A stretch of DNA of 64,000 nt. It comes from an uncultured Eubacterium sp. GTDB lineage: Bacteria > Bacillota > Clostridia > Lachnospirales > Lachnospiraceae. Position numbers and translations under genes: made by a program. Positions 9,401 through 17,155 of this stretch are shown here, one piece after another. The notes under the pieces are model-generated. The model was not told the DNA's origin. It did no database searches and saw nothing but the letters and a program-made list of their open reading frames with translations. The first letter of the stretch is position 1. Every line of letters starts with the position of its first letter. The stretch covers positions 29,913 through 93,912 of the forward strand of contig CAMUML010000009.1 in NCBI GenBank assembly GCA_947089855.1, written 5' to 3'.

Positions 9401-10341
9401 AGCATGGCATCCTGCGGCCTTTTTCCTTCCGAAATAGCGGTAACCATGCTGCTTAACATTTTATCTGGATCCTGAGGGAATTCCAATGCCTTTAGCTGCT
9501 CTAAATAATCCAGGTTATCAGCTGTCAAAAGGATCTGGTTACGCAACATCCACTGGCTGTCTGACAAGGTCTGCGCATCTTCTGGCAGCCCAGCCTGTGC
9601 GATAACCTTTGAAATCTGCCCCTGCATCCCGCTCAAATCAAGCTGCTGCGTAGATGGGTCTGCATAAAGCGCGCTTCCGGAATACTGTGCCTTATACAAA
9701 TTTGCTATAGACGGTTCCAATTGATTATCCAACATATACTTTAAAGCACCATCATTTAACTTATGCAGCTCCCCTGCTTCTTGAAGCGCTTTCTGGCAGT
9801 CCCCTACATTTTCTACCGTAAGCGGAATGTCCGCCTGCATCTGCTGGATCTTGCTGGCAAGCTGCCTGGCCAAAGCTGCATTTTGGCCAAATTTCTCTAA
9901 TTGTTCAGCACTTAGGCTATCGCCAAAATAGCTGATGTCCACGCCTGCTTTTGCAAGCTCTATCTTAATTTTATCCGTTACCGTAACAATCGTTTCTATT
10001 TCTGTCTGCTGCAGGGAAAAACCATCTTGTTCCACATGCTTACAGTCCGTTGTTGTCGTGGTATTGGAGGCGACTACCATTTTATTTTTCATCAGCCCTG
10101 CGTCTATATTTTCCGCCTGCTGCATCACATCTTCCATCGTCCCCGCATGGTTTTCCTGCTGCGGCTTTTGATAGGTTACCTCTGTTGTCTGCTCCCCTTT
10201 CGACAATTTTTCCGACTCATATATTTTCTCATATGTTCCAGTGGAAACGGTTCCAAAATCAAAACCATCTTTTGGGCTATTTCCCCCAATTCCATCCAGA
10301 AGGGCTGCTCCATCTAATTGAATATTCTGCACCCTTTGCAT
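6427..10341 (-). CDS. Giant FliK-like protein upstream of flagellin
   Basis: A 1304-residue protein with no full-length family I can name. An N-terminal helical region (about 1-385) is followed by a low-complexity Ala/Gly/Ser/Gln/Met-rich segment (about 387-620) with repeats around SADAGSMAGLDAAS. A long helical repeat-like region comes next (about 620-1160). A C-terminal domain (about 1165-1260) reads VTLKIVRDKGKQGLVNITLE, then SRLGKIAAEFKARQNGITGYVAANSRQTRDFL. That resembles the FliK/Flg_hook C-terminal fold (hydrophobic strands, 'LGK/E', then a helix beginning with R-x-x-L). The disordered middle would match a secreted ruler protein, but the length far exceeds FliK. ATG 10341 has AAAGG upstream. 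It may be transcribed with or separately from flagellin, 75 nt downstream. Confidence 0.6.
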   Translation of the reverse strand: MQRVQNIQLDGAALLDGIGGNSPKDGFDFGTVSTGTYEKIYESEKLSKGEQTTEVTYQKPQQENHAGTMEDVMQQAENIDAGLMKNKMVVASNTTTTTDCKHVEQDGFSLQQTEIETIVTVTDKIKIELAKAGVDISYFGDSLSAEQLEKFGQNAALARQLASKIQQMQADIPLTVENVGDCQKALQEAGELHKLNDGALKYMLDNQLEPSIANLYKAQYSGSALYADPSTQQLDLSGMQGQISKVIAQAGLPEDAQTLSDSQWMLRNQILLTADNLDYLEQLKALEFPQDPDKMLSSMVTAISEGKRPQDAMLLDGYSLMGQAQKAVDVLHWVTDVDLAYVVSQGEAVTIKNLERVHNQIKAGMISREEAQAAVHLVQGAEKAEQAADGGLSQGRLTASAGAIENGTSVNTGNMAGNGAAVVGITGQDTSGQPVNKGDMAELGAASQSADAGSMAGLDAASQFANAGSITGLGAASQSADAGSQAGIGNMPGFGTDSSQPDGAVGMAAAGAGNVAQADGMWQSQAAAGTSSFNMGLAGNQPAVHADAMTSAVTENTAAQAISGAVAQASGMNGKPQADSIMETPQASMDTDTYIQPAGEKEETADSGMMGNGTGNPSQNQDMEYDEQTIALVSERRLLEQIRLRMTVESSYFMLKQGISVDTTSMEQLIQELKQIEHNYYEKLLEQGGVEATEANVSLFAETTEKVEELKDMPAYALGARNIEVVTLEELHQDGSQMQQEFDQANQRYETMQTKVRKDLGDSIHKAFYTVDDILRELGQDINLANERAVRILGYNQIEITPENIAKMKKADQQVQTAFQNMTPSVIREFIGRGINPLDLDITELNRQAEQIKTELNINAPEEKYSEYLYKLEQNHSITPEERSAFIGIYRLMNHVAQSDGAAIGALVNQGADLTMRNLLTAVRSEMHGNMDITIDDLFGELKSGGYRNSITSQIEAGYQQQCVKQAMNEISPQRLHTVTKESGWEQLTPEQFLQKLQEAPEDVSAEESYYKQQLEDLEKCANTSHEVYQVLEQYELPNTVMNVMAVAELMKNRNGAYRSFFGRNPGRTPDSAKSTDQYMKTKEDGSVEVDFEAIQAELLQRFGEEIKKPKELAKAMAELAECAEKCMSTMILEPDVTSLDIRSLKLMNAQISVNAKMASSECFSMPIVVDGEVTNVTLKIVRDKGKQGLVNITLETSRLGKIAAEFKARQNGITGYVAANSRQTRDFLKSVDGKFTQALQGVQDGPLQISYVTSTNLNLNHFAAQSGTSVQPETEEEQEVQTKVLYGMAEGFIRVLRQLEVQM

Positions 10342-10523
10342 TGCATATCCTGCCTTTCTATGAAAATCTCAGCTTCCCTGCATTCCATCCTCATTTTATG
10401 TATCTTCCGCTTCCTGCGTCCGGTATCCGCGGCTGCTGCCCGCATCAAACCATTTAGGCCCCAACCATATAAAGTATGTCGGCTATTTGTGCCTAAAACT
10501 TTACAAACGAGTAATGGACGGAA

Positions 10524-10698
10524 GTTACTATTCACAGCCACCTGAACACCCAGCTGTTCAGGTGGCTGCCAAGCTGATTCAAGAGTGAGCAGGCTCCAAT
10601 TTGCAAGGCAAATTCTTTCAATGAGCCTGCGAATGTTACTATTTACAGCCCCATAACTTAGAATGTTTGTCAAGAGCAAATTGGCTGTGAATAGTAAC
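10524..10698. mobile_element. MITE-like element with 17-bp inverted ends and 8-bp flanking repeats
   Basis: A 175-bp segment bounded by perfect 17-bp terminal inverted repeats (GTTACTATTCACAGCCA at 10524-10540, its complement at 10682-10698). The octamer GGACGGAA sits directly outside both ends (10516-10523 and 10699-10706), as a target-site duplication would. A third, direct copy of the end (GTTACTATTTACAGCC) is at 10635-10650. Inside is a 13-bp hairpin (10536-10548 / 10555-10567) and nested pairs (AGGCTC/GAGCCT, ATTTGC/GCAAAT). There is no credible coding capacity. The rest of 10342-10779 shows only the glgB terminator and no gene. Confidence 0.7.
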
Positions 10699-10727
10699 GG
10701 ACGGAAACGATGGTTACAGGCAATCAT

Positions 10728-10767
10728 AAAAAAACTGCGTGTACCTATCCAGGCACACAGCAGTTTT
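10728..10767 (-). terminator. Intrinsic terminator after glgB
   Basis: On the minus strand an AAAACTGC / GCAGTTTT stem, extended by partly paired TGTG bases around a loop, ends in a run of seven T residues, 12 nt past the glgB stop. Confidence 0.85.
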
Positions 10768-10779
10768 CGGTTGCTCTAT

Positions 10780-12687
10780 TTATACTTTATAATTGAATTC
10801 AAATATTGCTACCCCATAAGCAGGCAACGGGTATGCAAAGGAATATTCCCTGTCATCGCATTCTGATTTTACAGTCCGGTACCGGACAGGTTTTGGGTTT
10901 CCAGAACCACCGAAACGTTCCTCGTCGCTATTTAAAATCAGCTTGTACGAGCCTTTTGTCGGCGCCCCTACACGGTAATCTTCCCTTGCTACCGGCGTAA
11001 AATTAATGATAAACAGCAAGTTGCGTTTTCCATTTTTGCTCTTACGTACAAAACTAAAAATACTGCGTGAAGCATCGTTTGCATTGATCCATTCAAACCC
11101 TTGCCAGGAATGGTCCAGCTCATACATGGAAGGGTATTTCCGGTATATATGCATCAATTCCCGGAAGAAATCATGTATCTGCCTATGGTTTTCTTCTGCC
11201 AACAGGAACCAGTCCAGCTCCCGCTCTTCGCTCCATTCCCGAAGCTGTGCAAAATCCTGGCCCATAAATAACAGTTTTTTACCTGGATGGCCAATCAAGA
11301 AGGCATATCCAGCCATCAGGTTACGGAATTTATCTATGCCAAGTCCAGGCATTTTATTAAGCATCGAGCATTTTAAATGGACTACTTCATCATGTGACAG
11401 CACCAGGATATATTTTTCCGCCTCATTGTAGCTCATAGCAAATGTCATCTTATTATGGCAGCCTTTTCTAAAATATGGGTCTTGTTTCATATAGTCCAGG
11501 AAATCATGCATCCATCCCATATTCCATTTAAATGTAAAATTCAGCCCGCCATCCTCTGCCTTGCCGGTAACGTTTGGCCATGCAGTTGATTCTTCGGCAA
11601 TCATAATAGCGCCGCGGTTCCTGCCTGTTAGGGAAGTATTGATGTGTCTGAAAAACTCAATTGCTTCTAAGTTTTTGTTCTCTCCATATTTATTTGCCAC
11701 CCACTGGCCGTCGTTCTTCCCGTAATCCAGATACAGCATAGAAGCCACCGCATCCACCCGCAGCCCGTCTACATGGTAATGCTCAATCCACATTAAAGCG
11801 CTGCCGATCAAGAAATTTTTAACCTCGCTCATCCCATAATTAAAAATCTTGGTACCCCAATCTGGATGTTCGCCCATTCTTGGATCTGGATATTCATATA
11901 ACGGGCAGCCGTCAAAATCTGCCAGGCCATGCGCATCCCTTGGGAAATGCGCCGGTACCCAGTCCAAAATAACGCCTATTTTATTGCGGTGCAGGTAATT
12001 TACAAGGTAAGCAAAATCCTCCGGCGTACCGTAACGGGAAGTCGGAGCATAGTAGCCCGTTACCTGGTATCCCCAAGAACCCTCATATGGATATTCGGCA
12101 ATACCCATCAGCTCTACATGGGTATAGCCCATCTCTTTGACATACTCTGCCAGTGCTTTGGCAAATTCCCGGTAACTGTAAAACCCTTCGTCTTCCCTGC
12201 CTGGATGGCGTTTCCAGGAGCCTGGATGCACTTCATAAATCGCCATCGGTTTTTCAAATGGGTCTGTCTGCGCACGTGTTTCCAGCCACTGCTGGTCAGA
12301 CCACTTAAAGTGTGAAATATCGGTTATAATTGATGCGCTCCCCGGCCTTAATTCTGCATAATTTGCATAAGGGTCCGCCTTGTACAGCCGTTTTCCATCC
12401 GGTGTTTCAATTAGGTATTTATACATATCCCCGCATTTTGCACCTGGTATAAACAGTTCATAAATACCCATCTCCACCGGTTCCAGCCGCTTCATCTCAT
12501 GGCTGGTTTCATTCCAGCCGTTAAATGTACCAATGACATACACCTTTTTTGCATGCGGCGCCCATACGTCAAATACCGTCCCTTCTTTTTTATGGACTGT
12601 CATTGGATGCGCACCCATCTTCTTATAAATATCGTAATGTGTACTCTGACCGAATAAATACATATCCAGCTCTGTCATGTTTCTCAT
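10780..12687 (-). CDS. glgB: 1,4-alpha-glucan branching enzyme (GH13)
   Basis: A 635-residue cytosolic enzyme that makes alpha-1,6 branches in glycogen. An N-terminal CBM48 domain (about 1-115) is followed by the GH13 barrel. The barrel shows region I (DWVPAHFP), region II with the nucleophile (DGLRVDAVASM), region III with the acid/base (MIAEEST) and region IV (LSHDEVVH). A C-terminal beta domain ends the protein. Length is typical. ATG 12687 follows AGGAGG by eight bases. It begins 21 nt after the large TPR/AAA protein, so the two are probably cotranscribed, and no other glycogen genes are in the window. A strong terminator follows. Confidence 0.97.
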   Translation of the reverse strand: MRNMTELDMYLFGQSTHYDIYKKMGAHPMTVHKKEGTVFDVWAPHAKKVYVIGTFNGWNETSHEMKRLEPVEMGIYELFIPGAKCGDMYKYLIETPDGKRLYKADPYANYAELRPGSASIITDISHFKWSDQQWLETRAQTDPFEKPMAIYEVHPGSWKRHPGREDEGFYSYREFAKALAEYVKEMGYTHVELMGIAEYPYEGSWGYQVTGYYAPTSRYGTPEDFAYLVNYLHRNKIGVILDWVPAHFPRDAHGLADFDGCPLYEYPDPRMGEHPDWGTKIFNYGMSEVKNFLIGSALMWIEHYHVDGLRVDAVASMLYLDYGKNDGQWVANKYGENKNLEAIEFFRHINTSLTGRNRGAIMIAEESTAWPNVTGKAEDGGLNFTFKWNMGWMHDFLDYMKQDPYFRKGCHNKMTFAMSYNEAEKYILVLSHDEVVHLKCSMLNKMPGLGIDKFRNLMAGYAFLIGHPGKKLLFMGQDFAQLREWSEERELDWFLLAEENHRQIHDFFRELMHIYRKYPSMYELDHSWQGFEWINANDASRSIFSFVRKSKNGKRNLLFIINFTPVAREDYRVGAPTKGSYKLILNSDEERFGGSGNPKPVRYRTVKSECDDREYSFAYPLPAYGVAIFEFNYKV

Positions 12688-12708
12688 GTAATAACCCTCC
12701 TGTTAATT

Positions 12709-15700
12709 CTACTGCTCGAAATCCTTTTCCCGTAAAATAATATAATTGTCATTATTATATCTGGTCGATGTCAAAATGCCCAGCACTTTTTTTAATGCCC
12801 CTTTTTCTGCATTATCAATCGCTTCATCAATTATTTCTTTTACTTCTGTCAGTGTTGTGACATGGTTCAATTTTTGTATACTGCTGATACGTTTGTATAA
12901 TGCAAGCGTACCCATTTCATCTATATCATAATTCAGGTCATTTGCATATGCCCGGCCAAATTCAACGAGTTCATCGCTTGTAAAAAACGGAATGGATATT
13001 TTTTCCGTAAATTTTGCTGCAAACGAGCTGTCCCGGTTCAATGCTTTTTGAATACCCTGTTTTGTATCTTCTAAAATATACAGCGTACCCGAACGGTCTT
13101 TTTCCATGCATTCGGAAAGTTTTACGGCTGTCTCACGGGCAATCTTTCCCGCCGACTCAATGATCAAACAACCGCCGCTAATTTTATCTGTCAATACGTC
13201 CAAATCTTTCTGGTTCAAAGCACTGGCATCAATCCTGCCGATCTTGCCGTTTGGACGCTTCCATTCTTTTTGCAGGACCTTTATAATATCCGTAATCAGT
13301 ACCGTCTTTCCACTTCCGCTGATCCCTTCTACAATAAAATTGCCAGTAATCGAATTTTTATCAAACCGCAGATGATTGGAAACACCTTCCAACAAATCAT
13401 ATATTTGGGCCTCCATACCGGAAATCGGCACAAAATAGGAAAACACTTGCTTTTGCTCCGGCGTAAGCAGCTTAATCCCTGTATCATCCGGGCGGAAGCC
13501 TGCTGCCTGGGCGGCTGCTTCCATATCTGCTTCCGAAAATTCCTCCATAGATGCCTGAACCTGCGCCTGTGTCCGAAACCTAGGTTTTCCTGTCAAAGAA
13601 GTATGTGTATGTTCCATGTCATCCTGAACTGCCTGTCCTGGCCCTATCTGTGTTGCATCCGGGCCGTTTTCCTGCCTTTGTTCCATGATCGAACCTTCTT
13701 CCTGTATGCCATACCCTTGCTCCTGCGGCATACTTGCTTCTATCGGCATTTGCGGCTGCATCCCATAGCCTGCGCCATTTCCAGGGCCAAACCCTTGCGG
13801 CTGGAAACTTTCTGGATACGGACTTTCCGGATATGATTCCTGTGGCCTATAACCTGTTTCCATATATGGGCTTTGGCGATACCCTTCTGCTTGCGGATAT
13901 TCCCTGTTTTCCATGCCTTGCAGATATGGACTGTCTTCTACCGGTCCATCTTTTGGATATATTCTATTTTCCATTGGCGCCTTTTGGGGATATATTTTAT
14001 TTTCTTCCCTTTCATTTTCTGGATATACCTTATTTTCTTCTATCGGCCCATCTTGTAAAAATGCCCTTTCTTCCGCCTGTATGTCTTGCGGATATGGCTG
14101 TTCTTCTGCTGGAACATCTTGTGGATATGGCCTTTCTTCCGTAAAGCCCTTTTGTGGATATACCCTTTGTTCTATCAGACTGTCTTGTGGATCTATCTTT
14201 TCTTTTATTGGACTGTCTTGTGGATCTATCTTTTCTTTTATTGGACTGTCTTGTGGATCTATCTTTTCTTCCTTCTCGCTGTCTTGCGGATATACCCTTT
14301 CTACTATCGGCCTCTCTTCCGGATCTATTTTATTGCCGGACTGGCCATTGTCTGGATATGCCATATTGGCTGCTTGATAGAAAGCATCACTTCTTGCTAC
14401 ATCTTGGGCTGTTTTAGATACAGCTTCATCCGGTATTTGCACGTTGTTCGTTTCATCTACATTTCTATCAACCGCTTTCTGGTCAATTGTAATATCTAAC
14501 CGGCTGGCCGGCACTGCACGGGTTTTTGCCTCTGGCTGCATACTTGCCTGTTTTTGGCCGGGTTCCTTCATTGGATGCAATTGCTCCTGTGCCTTTCCAC
14601 GTGTACCTCTCATTGCCTGCCTAACCCGCTCAATCCCTGTTTCTATATCCGGTTTTTCTGGTACTGTCCGCTGCAAAGCTGCCGCAGCTGCACCTGTTTG
14701 GTTTGGCTGCCTAGCTCCTGGCATCGCTATATCCGCTGCATTTGGCTGCCTACCTCCCGGTATCTGCATACCCATTGGACTTGGCTGTCCCATTGTAGCT
14801 GCCTGCTGGACCTCTGGCCGTCCGCCTGCTAAATTTGCCTGCTGGACCTCTGGCATCTCCATGCCTGCTGTCTGTAGCTTTTCCTCCAGCATTCCATTGC
14901 CTATTGGCTGTTGCTTTCCTGTGATTTCTGGCTGGATTCCTGTTGCCGCCCCCATAACGGCTGAATCCATGCCTAATACTTGCTGCTGCATACCTGTTCT
15001 TACCTTTGGGCTTTCTTGCCGGATCCCAGCTCCTGCCTTCATTGCCTGCTTCACACGCTGAATCCCTGTTTCCATACCCAATGGCTCTTCCTGCATTCCA
15101 TGCCCTGGCTCCATGCCCTGTACCTCACTTTGGAATCCTTGTCCAGATTCCATCCTTATTTCCTGAAATCCTTCTCCTGCCCCCATTCCCCGTCTATCCT
15201 GGATTTCCTGTCCTGTTCCTGCCCTTTCCTGGATCCTTGTATCCATTCCACTGGAATAGCTGCCCATCTGCGGCAACGCAGCGGATCCCTGTGCTGCCAG
15301 CAGTTCCTCTGTCAATATTGGCAGTTCCTGTGTTGGGTCTGCCGGCACATATACCTGCAGATCCTGCTCCTGCCCTTTTGCAAGTAAACTGTCAATCTGA
15401 GACTGGAGCAACTGGTTCATACCTGCAATGATCCTGCTGGCCTCATCTATGTCGCTTTGCACCGCACCGTAGCCTTGCAGCCCTTGCGATGCTTCTGCCG
15501 GAAACTGTGGAATAAGTTCCTTCAAACGTTCCACCAAATGTTCCGCCTGTTCCAAAACTACCCCATTTTCCGCTTCCAACCCAGAATTGCCAGCACTTTG
15601 CAGTGTTTCCTGCGCTGCCTGCTTTGTCTTTTCCCAATCCGACAAGATCTCCCCCAGGCTCTTCCTGCTTTCTGTTACTGGGGTTTCATCCTGCTGTACT

Positions 15701-16893
15701 GGCACATATGGATAAGGAAGTGGAAAATGCGGAAAACCTTCCACTATTTTTTTAATATGCTCCATTGCATTGGATGCATGATCCTGCGCTGGCGCATTAT
15801 TATACGGATCTATGCCGCTGTTTATGGGCAAATCGGCTGGCCCATTTGGATTTTCCTGGCCATCTGCCTGCAAATTGCCATTTTCATATAACTGGCCGCT
15901 TGCTGGCATCCCTGCTGGATTTGCAGCATATGCTTCTCCTGCTGCCCCCGTTTGGCTGCCCGCTGCTGTATCTTGCCCACCGGCTAGGTATTGCTGGCCG
16001 GGGGCTATGGCTTCCTGCCCGGACGGGTATAACTGGCCATCCGCTTCCATTTGGCCGCTTATTATATTGCTTTCCTGCCCCTGTACATAAAATTGCCCTG
16101 CCTGCGGTACCCCGCCAGATATTGGCATCTGCCCTGCTTGCGGGATCTTGCTGGCGGCCGGTATCTGCCCTGCCTGCGGTACCCCGCCAGATATTGGCAT
16201 CTGCCCCGTCTGCGGAATCTTGCCAGTGATCGGTATATCTGGCCTTACTTCAATAACACCAGCCCGTTTTTGCCGGAACAAACGATATTTTTCTTCCTGC
16301 GACCTTGTCAGGGGCTGGTAATTCATTTTTAATTCGAGCGCTTTTTCTACATAAATCCCATCTCCAAACCATAAAATCAATTCGTCACAAGCTTCCACAC
16401 ATCGTTCAGGATGATTGGCTTTATGGTATAAAAAAGCAAGTTCATATGCCCATTCCTCAGAATACTCCTGTTCCTTTAATTCCTCTAGAATGTGTATCTG
16501 GTCTTCGTACGGAAGGCCCTGTGCTGCTGTCATTTTATATTTTAAGACATATTTTAAATTATCATGCGGCGCAATATCGACAAATTCATCATAATATTCC
16601 TGTGCATCTTCAAAATTCCCTGTCTTAATTGCGATTTCAGCCAGACGATAAATGATATTCCTTCCAATTGGGGACTTATCGTATGCCATAAGCAGTATTT
16701 CTTTACTTTCATCATACCGCCCCACCTGTTCAAAAACTTCGCCAGCCAGCACCAGAGCGTTTAGGTTACGAATTTTGCGCCAGTTAATTGTTTCTGCAAT
16801 TTCTGCTGCCGCATCATATTTACGCTCATTGACCAGCGACTTCATCTCGTCAACTTTCAGTTTAAACTCGTATTTATCCACGCCCGCCACCAT
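12709..16893 (-). CDS. TPR / disordered / degenerate CbbX-type AAA protein
   Basis: A 1394-residue multidomain protein of unknown function. Residues 1 to about 210 are TPR-like helix pairs (for example around AGEVFEQVGRYDESKEIL). Residues 215 to about 1090 are disordered and rich in Gln, Pro, Gly, Met and Glu, with several repeat families (GVPQAGQ, IKEKIDPQDSP, ERPYPQD). Residues 1105-1394 resemble the AAA+ domain of CbbX/SpoVK. The P-loop GISGSGKT is intact. The Walker B position reads CLIIESAGKI instead of hhhIDEA. The sensor/arginine-finger stretch (CbbX NPGLRSRF) reads NRDSSFAAKF. ATP binding is plausible and hydrolysis doubtful. glgB follows after 21 nt. The start is uncertain: ATG 16893 lacks a ribosome site, and GTG 16881 is an alternative. 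Confidence 0.7.
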   Translation of the reverse strand: MVAGVDKYEFKLKVDEMKSLVNERKYDAAAEIAETINWRKIRNLNALVLAGEVFEQVGRYDESKEILLMAYDKSPIGRNIIYRLAEIAIKTGNFEDAQEYYDEFVDIAPHDNLKYVLKYKMTAAQGLPYEDQIHILEELKEQEYSEEWAYELAFLYHKANHPERCVEACDELILWFGDGIYVEKALELKMNYQPLTRSQEEKYRLFRQKRAGVIEVRPDIPITGKIPQTGQMPISGGVPQAGQIPAASKIPQAGQMPISGGVPQAGQFYVQGQESNIISGQMEADGQLYPSGQEAIAPGQQYLAGGQDTAAGSQTGAAGEAYAANPAGMPASGQLYENGNLQADGQENPNGPADLPINSGIDPYNNAPAQDHASNAMEHIKKIVEGFPHFPLPYPYVPVQQDETPVTESRKSLGEILSDWEKTKQAAQETLQSAGNSGLEAENGVVLEQAEHLVERLKELIPQFPAEASQGLQGYGAVQSDIDEASRIIAGMNQLLQSQIDSLLAKGQEQDLQVYVPADPTQELPILTEELLAAQGSAALPQMGSYSSGMDTRIQERAGTGQEIQDRRGMGAGEGFQEIRMESGQGFQSEVQGMEPGHGMQEEPLGMETGIQRVKQAMKAGAGIRQESPKVRTGMQQQVLGMDSAVMGAATGIQPEITGKQQPIGNGMLEEKLQTAGMEMPEVQQANLAGGRPEVQQAATMGQPSPMGMQIPGGRQPNAADIAMPGARQPNQTGAAAAALQRTVPEKPDIETGIERVRQAMRGTRGKAQEQLHPMKEPGQKQASMQPEAKTRAVPASRLDITIDQKAVDRNVDETNNVQIPDEAVSKTAQDVARSDAFYQAANMAYPDNGQSGNKIDPEERPIVERVYPQDSEKEEKIDPQDSPIKEKIDPQDSPIKEKIDPQDSLIEQRVYPQKGFTEERPYPQDVPAEEQPYPQDIQAEERAFLQDGPIEENKVYPENEREENKIYPQKAPMENRIYPKDGPVEDSPYLQGMENREYPQAEGYRQSPYMETGYRPQESYPESPYPESFQPQGFGPGNGAGYGMQPQMPIEASMPQEQGYGIQEEGSIMEQRQENGPDATQIGPGQAVQDDMEHTHTSLTGKPRFRTQAQVQASMEEFSEADMEAAAQAAGFRPDDTGIKLLTPEQKQVFSYFVPISGMEAQIYDLLEGVSNHLRFDKNSITGNFIVEGISGSGKTVLITDIIKVLQKEWKRPNGKIGRIDASALNQKDLDVLTDKISGGCLIIESAGKIARETAVKLSECMEKDRSGTLYILEDTKQGIQKALNRDSSFAAKFTEKISIPFFTSDELVEFGRAYANDLNYDIDEMGTLALYKRISSIQKLNHVTTLTEVKEIIDEAIDNAEKGALKKVLGILTSTRYNNDNYIILREKDFEQ
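14178..14268 (-). repeat. 33-bp in-frame tandem repeat
   Basis: Two identical adjacent 33-bp units (14178-14210 and 14211-14243) and a third partial one encode the 11-residue repeat IKEKIDPQDSP inside the disordered part of the TPR/AAA protein. Degenerate copies of the same PQD-containing unit extend to about 13,850. A separate exact 41-nt duplication lies at 16094-16134 and 16166-16206. Confidence 0.9.
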
Positions 16894-16951
16894 CTATATC
16901 TAATAAGGAGGAATGGCCTGCCATCCCTGCTGCCTGTTGCCAGTTCTTATA

Positions 16952-17029
16952 CTTCAGACCGCCAGATATACAATCATGTAACCAGGAAAGTGCCTGGCTG
17001 GCGGCCTGAAGCCGGGTTATACTGTAAAT
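16952..17029. repeat. Dispersed palindromic repeat, copy 1
   Basis: An intergenic hairpin (CTTCAG-A-CCGCCAG paired with CTGGCGG-C-CTGAAG) followed by GTTATACTGTAAAT. It shares the exact 19-mer GAAAGTGCCTGGCTGGCGG and that exact 14-mer, in the same order and orientation, with a copy at 20871-20946. It lies between the stop of the permease gene and the start of the TPR/AAA gene. The remainder of 16894-17155 shows no gene. Confidence 0.75.
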
Positions 17030-17155
17030 AAAACCCTAAGATTAAGGAACCTGCACATAACATACGAAGATTACACATACCGCAGATTCCTATTGAAAAC
17101 ATAAACACCGTTATTAGTTTACCATAGGTGGGCGCTCCTGTCAAAAAACTACTGG

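Noticed and set aside
10314-10727. 137-codon frame across the MITE-like element
   Set aside because: Codons run through the inverted repeats and hairpins; there is no ribosome site or conserved domain. Non-coding repeat is the better explanation.
14178-14268. Tandem 33-bp repeats as a possible CRISPR array
   Set aside because: Units are directly adjacent without unique spacers and in frame with a protein; no cas genes nearby.
14086-15431. Plus-strand frames opposite the disordered region of the TPR/AAA protein
   Set aside because: They reflect repeat periodicity on the opposite strand and contain no plausible domain or ribosome site.
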